Source: RYN-230 sp963760405
GTDB lineage: Bacteria; Actinomycetota; Actinomycetes; Streptosporangiales; Streptosporangiaceae
Direction of reading: 5' to 3'
Length of the DNA stretch: 64,000 nucleotides
Assembly (NCBI GenBank): GCA_963760405.1
Contig: CAVXCV010000004.1
Span: forward strand, 806,001 to 870,000
The first letter of the stretch is position 1. The number at the start of each line of letters is the position of its first letter. Under the pieces are notes generated by a model that was given only the letters and a program-made list of their open reading frames with translations, made no database searches and was not told the DNA's origin. A program made the translations under genes and the position numbers. This document shows positions 17,326-26,377 of the stretch, one piece after another.

Positions 17326-19892
17326 ATGCGACACCACCATGGCGGACGGAGACTGGCTGTGCGCGCGGCCGCGGTCACCGGATGCGCCTCGCTGCTGAGC
17401 GCGATGACCCTGGCGGGCGCGGCGCCCGGGTTCGCCGCGGCGGCCAGGCCATTAACATCCGCCGCCCGGCAGGCCAGTGCTGATAAGGCCAGTGCTGATA
17501 AGGCCAGTGCTGATAAGGCCAGTGCTGATAAGGCCAGTGCTGATAAGGCCAGTGCTGATAAGGCCAGTGCTGATAAGGCCAATGCCGGGGGGAGTGCGGC
17601 CAGCAGCTGCCAGCTCGGTAATGGCGTCAAGCACGTGGTCGAGCTCACCTTCGACAATGTGCACTTCTTCCGCGACAACCCCAACGTCCCTTCCGACCTG
17701 CAGATGATGCCCAACCTGCTGAAGTTCTTCGAAGACAACGGGACGTTCCTGTCCAACAGCCACACCCCGATGATCGCGCACACCGCCGATGACCTGCTGA
17801 CCACGTTCACCGGCCTGTACGGCGACCGGGCAGGCATGCCGGTCAGCAACAGCTACCAGGCGTACAACACCGACGGCACGACCGACCCGGCCGGCTCGTT
17901 CGCCTACTGGACCGACCCGGTCTTCGACACCGCCGCGACGCCGAACCCCGGCCACGACACCAACCCGTCCCTGGTCTACTCACCGACGCCGCCGGCCACC
18001 ACCTCGCCGGCCCCGCGCCGGGCACGACCACACCGGCCCCGTGGGTGCCGTTTACCCGGGCCGGCTGCGACGTTGGTGACGTGGCCACGGTCAACCAGGA
18101 ACTGGAGAACACCGCGGTCGACATCCCCAAGGTGTTCGGCGCCAATTCACCTGAGGTCCAGCAGCTCAACGCCGACACCGATTCGTTCAAGGACGCGGAG
18201 ACCGCCGACTACGTGGGCGTCGCCGTGCACTGCGCGCAGGCCAGCGCGTTCTGCGCGGACGCCAGGGGCGTGAAGTTCGGCCAGACGACCGCCAGCCCGA
18301 CCGCGGTCACCGACGCGCTGCCGGACGAGCCCGGCGGCTACCCCGGCTACCAGGGGCTGTTCGGCCACCGGTACGTCGCGCCGCAGCTCGGGGCCGGCAC
18401 CGCGAACCTGGCCCATAACGGCTACCAGGTGACCAACGCGGCCGGGAACCTGGTCGACCTGAACGGCAACCAGATCAACGGGGCCTTCCTCACCGATCAC
18501 CCGGGCTTCCCCGGCTTCAGCAGCATCAACGCATCGCAGACCCTGGGCTATATGGCTGACATGCTGGAGACCGGCGTGCCGGTGGTCAATGGCTACATCT
18601 CGGACATCCACGGGAACGAGAACATCCCCGGCCTGTCCGCGTGCACCGGCGCGCCCGCCGCGCTGGGCAGCGGCGACGCCTGCTACGTCGCCCAGGCGCA
18701 GTACTACAACCAGGCGTTCGGCACCTTCTTCCAGCGGCTGGCCGCGGACGGAATCACGGCCAAGAACACGCTGTTCGTGCTCAGCTCGGACGAGGGCGAC
18801 CACGAGGCCGGCGCCAACGTCGGCCGGGCGGTCCAGCCCGCCCCGGCCAGCTGCGACGGGGCCACGGTCAGCGGTACCACGGTGACCCCGGACGTCGCGT
18901 GCACCTACCCGGCGGGCTCGTTCGGTGAGCTGGGCGCCAACGTGACCGGCCTGCTCGCTGCCCAGGAGAACAACACGGTCCCGTTCAGCCTGGAAAATGA
19001 CACCGCACCGGAGTTCTACGTGACCGGCAATCCCGGGCCGGACGCGGCGTCAGTGCGCAGCCTGGAGCACAGCGTGGCGGCGATCACCGCGGCGAACCCG
19101 TACAGCGGGACCACCCAGAAGATCGACAACTACATCGCGGACCCGGCCGAGGAAGCCATCCTGCACATGGTGAACGCGGACCCGGCCCGGACACCGACCT
19201 TCGCGATGTTCGCCAAGCCCGACTATTTCCTGCAGGCCGCCGCCCTGACCGGTGCCTGCGCCGGGAAACTGGTCTGCCAGAACACGGGCTTCGCCTGGGA
19301 TCACGGTGACTACGCCGCCGAGATCAACACCAACTACGCCGCCTTCGCCGGGCCCGGCGTCCGCACCCTGGGCCTGGACGGGCCGTCCGCCAGCCAGGGC
19401 CCCAGCTCGGCGGGCGCGGACAGCGGGCAGATCACCGTGGCTCAGCAGCATCTCCCTGGGCCATGGGTGGACGAGACCGACATCCGGCCCACCCTGCTGT
19501 ACCTGGCCGGCCTGCACGATGATTACGAGCACGACGGCCGGGTCATCACCCAGATCCTCGCCCACCCGGATCACGCGCTCAGCGGCCCGGTCGTGACCCA
19601 GCTGGGGGAGTGCTACAAGCAGCTCAACTCCAGCGTGGGTGAGTTCGGCGCGGCCACGTTGCCGGCCTCGACCAGCGCGGTGGAGTCCACCAGCACCGGT
19701 GATGCGACCTTCCTGCGCGTCAACGCGGCGCTGACCGGGCTGGACAAAGTCCGGGACGCGCTGGCCGGGAAGATCAAGTCCGAGCTGGAGGCCGCGGCGT
19801 TCAGCAACGCCCCGGTCCCGGGCGCGGGCCTGCAGGCGATCGCCTGCCGGGCCGTCATCGCCTCCGCGCAGCACCTGGCCGCCAGCAGCTGA
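17326..19892 (+). pseudogene. Secreted alkaline-phosphatase-superfamily phosphoesterase, frameshifted near 18015
   Basis: A signal peptide (MRHHHGGRRLAVRAAAVTG to GFAAAA) is followed by seven ASADK repeats. The catalytic part begins VVELTFDNVHF, with SHTPMIAHTADD carrying the likely Thr nucleophile, then SSDEGDHEAG and WDHGDYAAEINTN for metal binding. These fit the AlkP-superfamily phosphoesterases that resemble acid phosphatases and phospholipase C. The frame changes near 18015: the first frame ends in Arg/Pro-rich noise, while APWVPFTRAGCDVGDV continues one frame over. A single lost G in CCCCGCGCC would do this. ATG 17326 has GGAAGAGGAGG just upstream. A 16-base-pair hairpin follows the stop. 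Confidence 0.85.
17473..17577. repeat. Seven perfect copies of a 15-base tandem repeat (ASADK)
   Basis: The unit GCCAGTGCTGATAAG occurs seven times without a mismatch, right after the signal peptide of the secreted phosphoesterase. It encodes a charged, flexible ASADK spacer. Perfect identity implies recent expansion; copy number change would keep the frame. Confidence 0.95.
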
Positions 19893-21242
19893 GGGCGGCG
19901 CCCCGTGGTCCCGGCACGGGGCCGGGACCACGGGGCCGGGACCGCCTGGCCGAGGCCGGGCCCCAGGTGAGGGGGAGGGCGTCGATGCCGTAGATGCCCT
20001 CGACGCCGCCCAGCCGGGCCTCGCCACCCGGGCGCAGCCCGGTCAGCCGGGGGGCCAGGAACCCGATAGCTTCCTCCAGCTCGGCCCGGGCCAGGTTCTG
20101 GCCGAGGCAGAAATGCGGGCCCGCGCCGAACGTCAGCAGCCGGCCTGATCCCGGCCGATATCGAACTCATCGCCGGCCTCCTGATCCCGGTTGGCCCGCT
20201 CGGCGCAGATCGCCACGATCGTGCCGGCCGGGAACAGCACGCCGCGGTACTCGATGTCGGCCAGGCAGATCCGGGCGGTGAACGGGGTGATCGGCTCGAA
20301 CCTGAGCACCTCCTCGACCGCGCCGGGCACCTGGGCTGGGTCCGCCGCCAGCCGGGCCCACTGCCCGGGATGCTCGGCGAACAGCCGCATCCCGTGCGCC
20401 AGCTGAGCCTGGGTCGTGTCCACCCCGCCGGCCACCACATTGAGCACCAGGTTGATGCACTCGGTGTGGGAGAGCTTCGGGCTGCCGGTCCCCGGCTCCG
20501 GGTCCTCGGCCGCCAGCAGCGCGCTGATCAGGTCGTCCCCCGGCTCCTGCCGGCGCCGCTCGAGTAGATCCGCCACGTAGTCGTAGAGCTCGCCGACCGC
20601 CCGCTCGATCCGCTGCGGCTCGGCGGCCAGCGCCCGGATGTCGAACTGGCGCTGCACCCAGCCGGACCATTCGTGCAGCTGCGGCGCGTCCTGCGGCGGC
20701 GCGCCGAGCACGGCGGCGATGGTCAGCGAGGGGTACGGCTTGGCGAAGGCGGCGACGAAGTCGCAGTCCGTGGCGCCGTCGAGGGCCTGCCACAGATCGG
20801 CCAGGAAGCCGCACATGACCGGGCGCCAGCGGTCCGCGGCCCGCGGCGTGAACGCCGGGCCGACCAGTGCGCGCAGCCGCCGGTGCAGGTCACCGGTGAG
20901 GTTCAGGATGTTGGCGTCGATCTGCTCGCGCAGCCGGCCGCCGGTGACGCCGAAAATGTCCGCGATCTCCCGGCCCGGGAACGCGGTGTGCCGTGCCCGC
21001 AGGAAGAACTCCCCGGATTCCCGGTCCAGCACCACGTAGGTAAGCGGGGAGCGGGCCAGCCAGCCCTGCTGCCGCACGGCCGCCAGCCGCTGGTGGTAGA
21101 TCTCGCCGGCCAGCCCCGGCTCGGCATAGTCGAAGAACGGCAGGTCGAGGTCGTTCACGCTGACCGGCACCGCCCGGCTGGCGGTCCCGGGCGGACCGGC
21201 GGGCGGGCTGGCGAGCGCAGCGGGCTCGTCAATTGCGGACAT
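19801..21242 (-). pseudogene. Cytochrome P450, frameshifted near 20142
   Basis: From ATG 21242 the frame encodes the first 369 residues of a P450: the oxygen-binding I helix AGGVDTTQ, the ExxR motif EEVLRFE and FTARICLADIEYRG. It then stops at 20133 just before the heme loop. One frame over, RLLTFGAGPHFCLGQNLA with the heme Cys follows at once, then a normal C-terminal domain to about 19975, and the frame runs on to 19801. A lost C in a CCC run near 20142 explains it. Substrate unknown. The 3' part overlaps the end of the convergent phosphoesterase. Confidence 0.8.
19900..19936. terminator. Hairpin terminator between convergent genes
   Basis: A 16-base-pair perfect stem (19900-19915 with 19921-19936) with a 5-base loop starts 8 bases after the phosphoesterase stop. 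It could serve both the phosphoesterase and the converging P450 gene. Confidence 0.75.
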
Positions 21243-21404
21243 AGCCTCTTCTTTCCACTCTCACGCGACATTACGCCCGACGCCGGCCGCCAGTCGATGA
21301 TCATGGGATTATCGTCGCTGGGCCGGGTCGGCGTGCGCGACTCCCGGCTACCTGGGACACTGTCAGCCGGGTAGGTAAAGCCACGCCGAGAAGGGAAGTA
21401 CGCG

Positions 21405-21662
21405 ATGGCCGAGGCGAACGGCGAGGTCGCGGTTCGCGACCCGGATGCGCTGGTCAAGGAGATCGATCGGACCCGGGAGAGCCTGGCCCGGACCATCGGT
21501 GAGCTGACCGAGCGGGTCAGCCCGGCCAACGTGGCTAACCAGGCCATGACCCGGGTCCGCGAGCAGATCGGCCAGCCGGGGATCCGGCTGGCTGGCGGGG
21601 CGGTGGGCGCGGTGATCGTCCTCGGCCTCACCGCGTACCTGCTGCGCCGCCGCCGCAGGTAG
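21405..21662 (+). CDS. DUF3618 small membrane protein
   Basis: An 85-residue protein. DALVKEIDRTRESLARTIGEL is the DUF3618 signature helix. A C-terminal helix GGAVGAVIVLGLTAYLL would span the membrane and ends in five Arg, placing the N-terminal part inside the cell. Function unknown; in other actinobacteria these genes accompany phage-shock or YtxH-like membrane stress proteins. ATG 21405 has GAAGGGAAG upstream. Confidence 0.9.
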   Translation: MAEANGEVAVRDPDALVKEIDRTRESLARTIGELTERVSPANVANQAMTRVREQIGQPGIRLAGGAVGAVIVLGLTAYLLRRRRR

Positions 21663-21694
21663 CACCCTGCGGAAGCCCGGCATCCGGGCGGCCA

Positions 21695-22927
21695 TCAGCC
21701 GAAGGCCTGGCCCTCGCCCCGGTAGGTGGGCACCGTCGCGGTCACGGTGTCCCCGTCGATCAGGTGCAGCTGGCTGAACCGCTCGGCCAGCTCGCCCGCC
21801 TTGGCGTGCCGGAACCACACCCGGTCGCCGATCCGCAGGCTGTCCGCGATCCGCCCGAGCAGCGGCGTCTGCACCTCGCCCGCGCCTTCCTGGCGGTCCA
21901 GCCGCAGTCCGGGCGGGAGGTAGGGCTGGGGCAGCCTGCTGGCCTGGCCGGGCCCGGAAGCCAGGTAGCCGCCGCCGAGCACGGTGACCACGCCGCGGCC
22001 GGGCCGGCGCACCACCGGCAGCGCGAACAACGCGGCCGGCCGGCCGGAAAAGCCGCGATAGCTGTCGAACAAGCCGGGATGGTAGAGCCCGGAGCCCGCG
22101 CCGATCTCGGTCACCGCCTCCTCGGCCGCGGTCTTCTCGATCGAGCCGGTGCCGCCCCCGTTGACGAAGCCGAGCGGGGTCACCGCGCTGACCGCGCGGA
22201 CGATAGCGGCGCGGCGTACCGCGAGCTCCGCCGCGGACCGGCGCTGCATCTGCCGGACCGCCACGCCGTACAGCGGCCGCCCGGCCAGCGCGTCCCCCAG
22301 GCCGGCGATCTGCGCCTCGTAGGCCATCAGCCCGGCCAGCCGCAGCCCGGGCCGGGCCGCGATGTCCCGGGCCAGCGCGGCTGCCTCGGCGGGGGTACGC
22401 ACCGGGGAGCGGCGCACCCCGGCGCGGAGCAGGCCGGCCGGGGCGAGATAGGCGGTGTCGATATCCAGGCAGACGCGGACCAGGGCGGGGCTGGTCACGG
22501 CGGCGGCCGCCGCCTCGATCAGGTCGAGGTGATCCGGGCTGTCCACCATCACGGTGATCGCCGCGGCCGCGGCCGGGTCGCTGGCCAGCCGGGCGAGCGC
22601 GGTCCGGTCTGCGGTCGGGTAAGCGACCAGGATGTCACCGGCCATGCCCTGCGCCGCCAGCCACAGGGCCTCGGGCAGGGAGTAGGCCATGATGCCGCGG
22701 AACCCGCCCCGGCCGAGGGCTTCGGCGAGCAGCGCCCGGCACCGCACTGACTTGCTGGCCACCCGGATGGGCTTGCCCGCGGCCCGGCGGGTCATGTCCG
22801 CGGCGTTGGCCCGGAACGCGGCCAGGTCGACCACGGCAAAGGGTGGCTCCAGGTGCGCGGTGGCCGCGTGGTAGCGGCGCAGGTCGCCGGGCCGCGGGTG
22901 GTAGCCCGGCGCGCCGCGACCGCTCAC
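21695..22927 (-). CDS. Alanine-racemase-N-domain PLP enzyme (D-threonine aldolase / amino acid deaminase type)
   Basis: 410 residues of the fold type III PLP family. PFAVVDLAAFRANAADM and RVASKSVRC (PLP lysine) open the barrel; VNGGGTGSI binds the phosphate and a C-terminal beta domain contains GDRVWFRHAKAGEL. Such proteins include D-threonine aldolase and D-serine dehydratase. The GTG start overlaps the gcvH stop (GTGA), so it is translated with the glycine-cleavage genes. A D-hydroxy-amino acid to glycine reaction would fit that setting, but this is inference. Confidence 0.85.
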   Translation of the reverse strand: MSGRGAPGYHPRPGDLRRYHAATAHLEPPFAVVDLAAFRANAADMTRRAAGKPIRVASKSVRCRALLAEALGRGGFRGIMAYSLPEALWLAAQGMAGDILVAYPTADRTALARLASDPAAAAAITVMVDSPDHLDLIEAAAAAVTSPALVRVCLDIDTAYLAPAGLLRAGVRRSPVRTPAEAAALARDIAARPGLRLAGLMAYEAQIAGLGDALAGRPLYGVAVRQMQRRSAAELAVRRAAIVRAVSAVTPLGFVNGGGTGSIEKTAAEEAVTEIGAGSGLYHPGLFDSYRGFSGRPAALFALPVVRRPGRGVVTVLGGGYLASGPGQASRLPQPYLPPGLRLDRQEGAGEVQTPLLGRIADSLRIGDRVWFRHAKAGELAERFSQLHLIDGDTVTATVPTYRGEGQAFG

Positions 22928-23310
22928 TCAGCCTCTTGGGTCAGCGCGGTGTACTCCTCGGCGGTGAGCAGGCCCGCGGGCTCGCCGTCCCCGGCCAGCC
23001 GGATCCGCATCAGCCAGCCCGCCCCGTACGGGTCGGTGTTGACCAGGCCCGGGTCATCGTCGATCTCCGGGTTGGCCTCGATGATCTCGCCGTCCACCGG
23101 GGAGAAGAGATCGCTCACCGACTTCGTCGATTCGACCTCGCCGCACGGCTCGCCCGCGATGACCTCCGCGCCCGGCGCCGGCACCGACACGTACACGACA
23201 TCGCCCAGCGCCTGCTGGGCATAGTCGGTGATGCCGACCGAGGCCACCCCGCCGTCGATGGCAATCCACTCGTGCTCCGCGGTGTAATGCAGGTTCTCCG
23301 GAACGGTCAT
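22924..23310 (-). CDS. gcvH: Glycine cleavage system H protein
   Basis: 128 residues. The lipoyl lysine is Lys63 in VESTKSVSD, and EHEWIAIDGGVASVGITDYAQQALGD is the expected N-terminal block. It shuttles the aminomethyl group between the P, T and L proteins of glycine cleavage. Start ATG 23310 has a strong AGGAGG upstream. It lies 56 bases after gcvT and overlaps the next gene. gcvP is not in the window. Confidence 0.96.
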   Translation of the reverse strand: MTVPENLHYTAEHEWIAIDGGVASVGITDYAQQALGDVVYVSVPAPGAEVIAGEPCGEVESTKSVSDLFSPVDGEIIEANPEIDDDPGLVNTDPYGAGWLMRIRLAGDGEPAGLLTAEEYTALTQEAE

Positions 23311-23366
23311 GCTCGCCTCCTGTGCGAATCTGCTTTCCGGGGCCGGGCCAGGTGCCCAGCGAGAGT

Positions 23367-24497
23367 TCAGCGCGGCCGATGGTAGAACGGCAGCGCGGTC
23401 AGTACGGCGGGCTCGGCCCGGCCCCTGATGTCCACGGCCAGCCTGCTGTCCCCGGGCGCCGCCGCCTGGGCCGCGACGTCCGGTGCGAGGTAGGCCATGG
23501 CGATGGGCACGCCCAGCGTCGGGGACGGGGCGCCGCTGGTCACCGTGCCGCACTCAGTGCCATCCCAGAGGACGGCGTATCCGTGCCGGGGCACCCGCCG
23601 GGTCCCGCCGCGCAGGCCAGCCAGGACCCGCCGCGGGGCGGCCTGCGCCGCCGCGGCGAGCGCCGCCCGGCCGACGAAATCCCCGGGCTTGCCCAGCTTC
23701 ACCACGCGGCCCAGCCCGGCGTCGAACGGGGTGGTGTCCGGTCCGAGCTCGTTGCCGTACAGCGGCATGCCCGCCTCCAGCCGCAGCGTGTCCCGGGCCG
23801 CCAGCCCCGCCGGGACCAGGCCCGCGGCGTGCCCGGCCGAGGCCAACGCCGACCACAGGCCCGCGGCCTCCGCAGGCGGGGCGAACAGCTCGAAGCCGTC
23901 CTCCCCGGTGTAGCCGGTCCGGGCGAGCAGCACCTCATGGCCGGCCACTGCGGTGCGGTGGCTCGCGTAGTAGGTGACCGAGTCCAGGGCCAGGCTGGTG
24001 AGCGGGGCGAGGATCCCCGCGGCGGCCGGGCCCTGGATGGCGATCAAGGCATACTCCGGGGTCAGGTCGGTGACCCGCGCGTCATAGGACGCCGCCCGCT
24101 CACGCAGCGCCTGGTGCACCACGCCGGTGTTGGCCGCGTTCGCCACGACCAGGAAATTCCCGTCGGCCAGCCGGTACACGATCAGGTCATCGAGCACCCC
24201 GCCGTCGGCCGCGCAGATCATCGTGTACCTGGCCCGGCCGGGCCGCACCGCGGACAGCTCGCCGACTAGGGCGTAGTCCAGGGCGGCGGCCGCGCCAGGA
24301 CCGCTGACGCCGATCTCACCCATGTGCGAGAGGTCGAACAGGCCGGCCGCCGTGCGCACAGCCTGGTGCTCCGCGGTCTCACTGCCGTAGCGCAGCGGCA
24401 TCCGCCAGCCCGCGAACGAGGTCATGGTCGCGCCGAGCTGCTCATGGACCTCGGCCAGCGGCGTCTCGCGCGCCGGGAGGGCAGGGGGCGTAGTCAT
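23367..24497 (-). CDS. gcvT: Glycine cleavage system T protein (aminomethyltransferase)
   Basis: 376 residues. The N terminus TSFAGWRMPLRYGSETAEH and GLFDLSHMGEI are standard, as are the folate-binding MICAADGGVLDDLIVYRL and ARTGYTGEDGFELF. It transfers the methylene group to tetrahydrofolate and releases ammonia. It is the first gene of a gcvT-gcvH-PLP enzyme operon on the minus strand. The 146-base upstream region shared with the pterin dehydratase gene shows no convincing glycine riboswitch. Confidence 0.96.
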   Translation of the reverse strand: MTTPPALPARETPLAEVHEQLGATMTSFAGWRMPLRYGSETAEHQAVRTAAGLFDLSHMGEIGVSGPGAAAALDYALVGELSAVRPGRARYTMICAADGGVLDDLIVYRLADGNFLVVANAANTGVVHQALRERAASYDARVTDLTPEYALIAIQGPAAAGILAPLTSLALDSVTYYASHRTAVAGHEVLLARTGYTGEDGFELFAPPAEAAGLWSALASAGHAAGLVPAGLAARDTLRLEAGMPLYGNELGPDTTPFDAGLGRVVKLGKPGDFVGRAALAAAAQAAPRRVLAGLRGGTRRVPRHGYAVLWDGTECGTVTSGAPSPTLGVPIAMAYLAPDVAAQAAAPGDSRLAVDIRGRAEPAVLTALPFYHRPR

Positions 24498-24643
24498 ATC
24501 AGGGGCACTCCAGGGCCGGTACGGCGGTGGCCGGGGCGGCCCGGGTCAGCATACCGGTCCGGCCTGGCCCGCCGGAGGGCACGCTCCGGGCTAGGCTCGG
24601 CCGCAGGGACCGGCCACCGTGACACGCGCAGCAGGAGGCGGGC

Positions 24644-24922
24644 ATGGACCTACTGTCGGACAGCGAGATCAGCGCAGGCCTGGCCGGCCTGCCGGGATGG
24701 ACGCGGGACGGGCAGAGCATCACCTGCACGATGACGCTGGCGGATTTCAAGGCCGCGATGCTCTACACCGGCGCGGTGGCCTACCTCGCGGAGCAGGCCA
24801 ACCACCATCCGGACCTGCTGATCCAGTGGAATCGCGTGTCGCTGACCCTGTCCACGCACTCAGCTGGCGGCCTGACCAGGAAGGACCTCGACCTGGCCGA
24901 CCGTATCGCCGCCCTGGGCTGA
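24644..24922 (+). CDS. Pterin-4a-carbinolamine dehydratase family protein
   Basis: 92 residues with the family motif NHHPDL and an N terminus LPGWTRDGQSITCTM. The two His act in dehydration of 4a-hydroxytetrahydropterin. The bacterial role is recycling of pterin cofactor, or an accessory role in molybdopterin or folate metabolism. No aromatic amino acid hydroxylase lies nearby. GCAGGAGGCGGGC precedes the ATG. Divergent from gcvT. Confidence 0.92.
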   Translation: MDLLSDSEISAGLAGLPGWTRDGQSITCTMTLADFKAAMLYTGAVAYLAEQANHHPDLLIQWNRVSLTLSTHSAGGLTRKDLDLADRIAALG

Positions 24923-24977
24923 CCGGGCGCGCGGCTGGGCGGGCGGTCCGGGGTTGGGGGAGCACCAGCCCGCTGGA

Positions 24978-26282
24978 TCAGCGACTGTAATCACAGTCCA
25001 GGTGCTTGATTCCGTTGATGAAGCTGGACAGCAGCGGCTGCGGCGGCCCGGCGGCCTGGATGTCCGGGATGCGGGTGAGCAGTTCCCGCAGAATTACCGT
25101 GATCTCCCGCCGGGCCAGGTGGGCGCCGAGGCAGAAATGCGGTCCGGCGGCACCGAAGCCGACATGCGGGTTGGGGGAGCGGGTGATATCGAACCCGAAC
25201 GGGTCGGCGAACACTGTCTCATCGCGATTGGCGGACCAGTAGAACAGCACGGTCTTGTCGCCCGGGTGGTACGGGTGGCCATTCATGACATGGTCCTGGG
25301 TCACCGTGCGGCGCATGAAGATGACCGGTGTGGTGTGCCGGACGATCTCCTCCACCGCGCCGCTGATCCGCTCCTCGAACGCGCCGGCCAGCAGGGCCCG
25401 CTGCCCGGGGTGCTCGCTGAGCAGCAGCAGGGAGTGCGAGATGGCGTTCCGGGTGGTCTCGTTGCCCGCCACCACGAGCAGGATGAAGAACGAGGCCAGC
25501 TCGGCGCTGGTCAGCTGCTCGCCGTCGATGTTGGCGCTGGCCAGGGCGGTGATCAGGTCGTCCGCCGGGTAGCTGGCCCGCGTCTCGCGCAGCTCGCTGA
25601 CCAGGGTGCCCAGCTCCGCGCCCGCGGTCAGGATCTGGGTCGCGGCCTCCCCCGCGTCCTCGCTGATGATGTCCGGGTCGAAGCCGGACAAGATGATGTT
25701 GGTATCCCGCAGCACCATGTCGTAGCTGCTGGCCGGGATGCCCATCATCTGGCAGATGATGGTGAGCGGCAGCCGCGCGGCCACGTGCTGCACGAAGTCG
25801 CACGGCCCGATGTCCAGCAGGTCATCGACGATAGTCGCGGCCACCTGCTGGACATCATCCTCGAACTTCTTGATCATCCGCGGGGTGAACGCCCGGGAGA
25901 CGATCCGGCGCAGCCGGGCATGCCGGGGATCGTCCATGTTGATCATTGATCCGAAGTACTCGTTGAACTCGACCGGCAGGTTGACGATGCTCGTCGCGCC
26001 CTGGCCGGAGGAGAACACCTCAGGGTGCCGGCTCGCCTCCACCACGTCCGCGTGCCGGACCAGCGCGTAGTAACCCGGGCCGGGCTCGCCGAACGGGCTC
26101 TCCGGCTCGGCGAAGAACGGCGGGCTGGGGAGGGCCCTGAGCTGGGCGAAGGCGGCATGCCGGGCGGCCGGGGGCAGGCCCCAGAACGCAGTGTCCGACA
26201 GATCGATCTCGCCCGGCGTCCCCGGGGGCAACTGTGTAGTCAGGGCGGCCGCCTCGGATCCAGAATTCCGTTCGGTTCCCAT
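24978..26282 (-). CDS. Cytochrome P450 (CYP125/142-like)
   Basis: 434 residues and complete: VVAGNETTRN in the I helix, EEIVRHTTPV (ExxR), FMRRTVTQD and the heme loop FGAAGPHFCLGAHLARRE. The N-terminal block FWGLPPAARHAAFAQLR with SSGQGATSI resembles actinobacterial P450s of the CYP124/125/142 group that hydroxylate steroid side chains or branched lipids. No steroid catabolism genes or ferredoxin are next to it, so the substrate is open. Divergent from the sigma-factor gene. Confidence 0.9.
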   Translation of the reverse strand: MGTERNSGSEAAALTTQLPPGTPGEIDLSDTAFWGLPPAARHAAFAQLRALPSPPFFAEPESPFGEPGPGYYALVRHADVVEASRHPEVFSSGQGATSIVNLPVEFNEYFGSMINMDDPRHARLRRIVSRAFTPRMIKKFEDDVQQVAATIVDDLLDIGPCDFVQHVAARLPLTIICQMMGIPASSYDMVLRDTNIILSGFDPDIISEDAGEAATQILTAGAELGTLVSELRETRASYPADDLITALASANIDGEQLTSAELASFFILLVVAGNETTRNAISHSLLLLSEHPGQRALLAGAFEERISGAVEEIVRHTTPVIFMRRTVTQDHVMNGHPYHPGDKTVLFYWSANRDETVFADPFGFDITRSPNPHVGFGAAGPHFCLGAHLARREITVILRELLTRIPDIQAAGPPQPLLSSFINGIKHLDCDYSR

Positions 26283-26365
26283 AGTCGCACCCCGGCCGGC
26301 CGGGCGGAAGGTGCCGGAGGCGGCCCCCCGCAGGCGAAGTAGTACCCGCTAGGCGAAAGCGGAGG

Positions 26366-26371
26366 TACCGT
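26366..26371 (+). promoter_or_regulatory. -10 element TACCGT for the sigma-factor gene
   Basis: TACCGT ends 7 bases before ATG 26378, as in leaderless promoters. A GCGGAGG lies within the promoter rather than between TSS and start. Confidence 0.4.
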
Positions 26372-26377
26372 GAACGC

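Noticed and set aside
17452..17955. Protein with LISTG repeats on the minus strand
   Set aside because: Antisense of the ASADK repeat and of the start of the secreted phosphoesterase, which has a signal peptide and conserved motifs.
24498..24643. Glycine riboswitch before gcvT
   Set aside because: No GGAGAG-type tandem core is visible and the region is only 146 bases, shared with a divergent gene.
17326..26282. Natural-product gene cluster (two P450s, secreted phosphoesterase, aldolase)
   Set aside because: No polyketide, peptide or terpene synthase is present, and the genes sit among glycine-cleavage genes on mixed strands.
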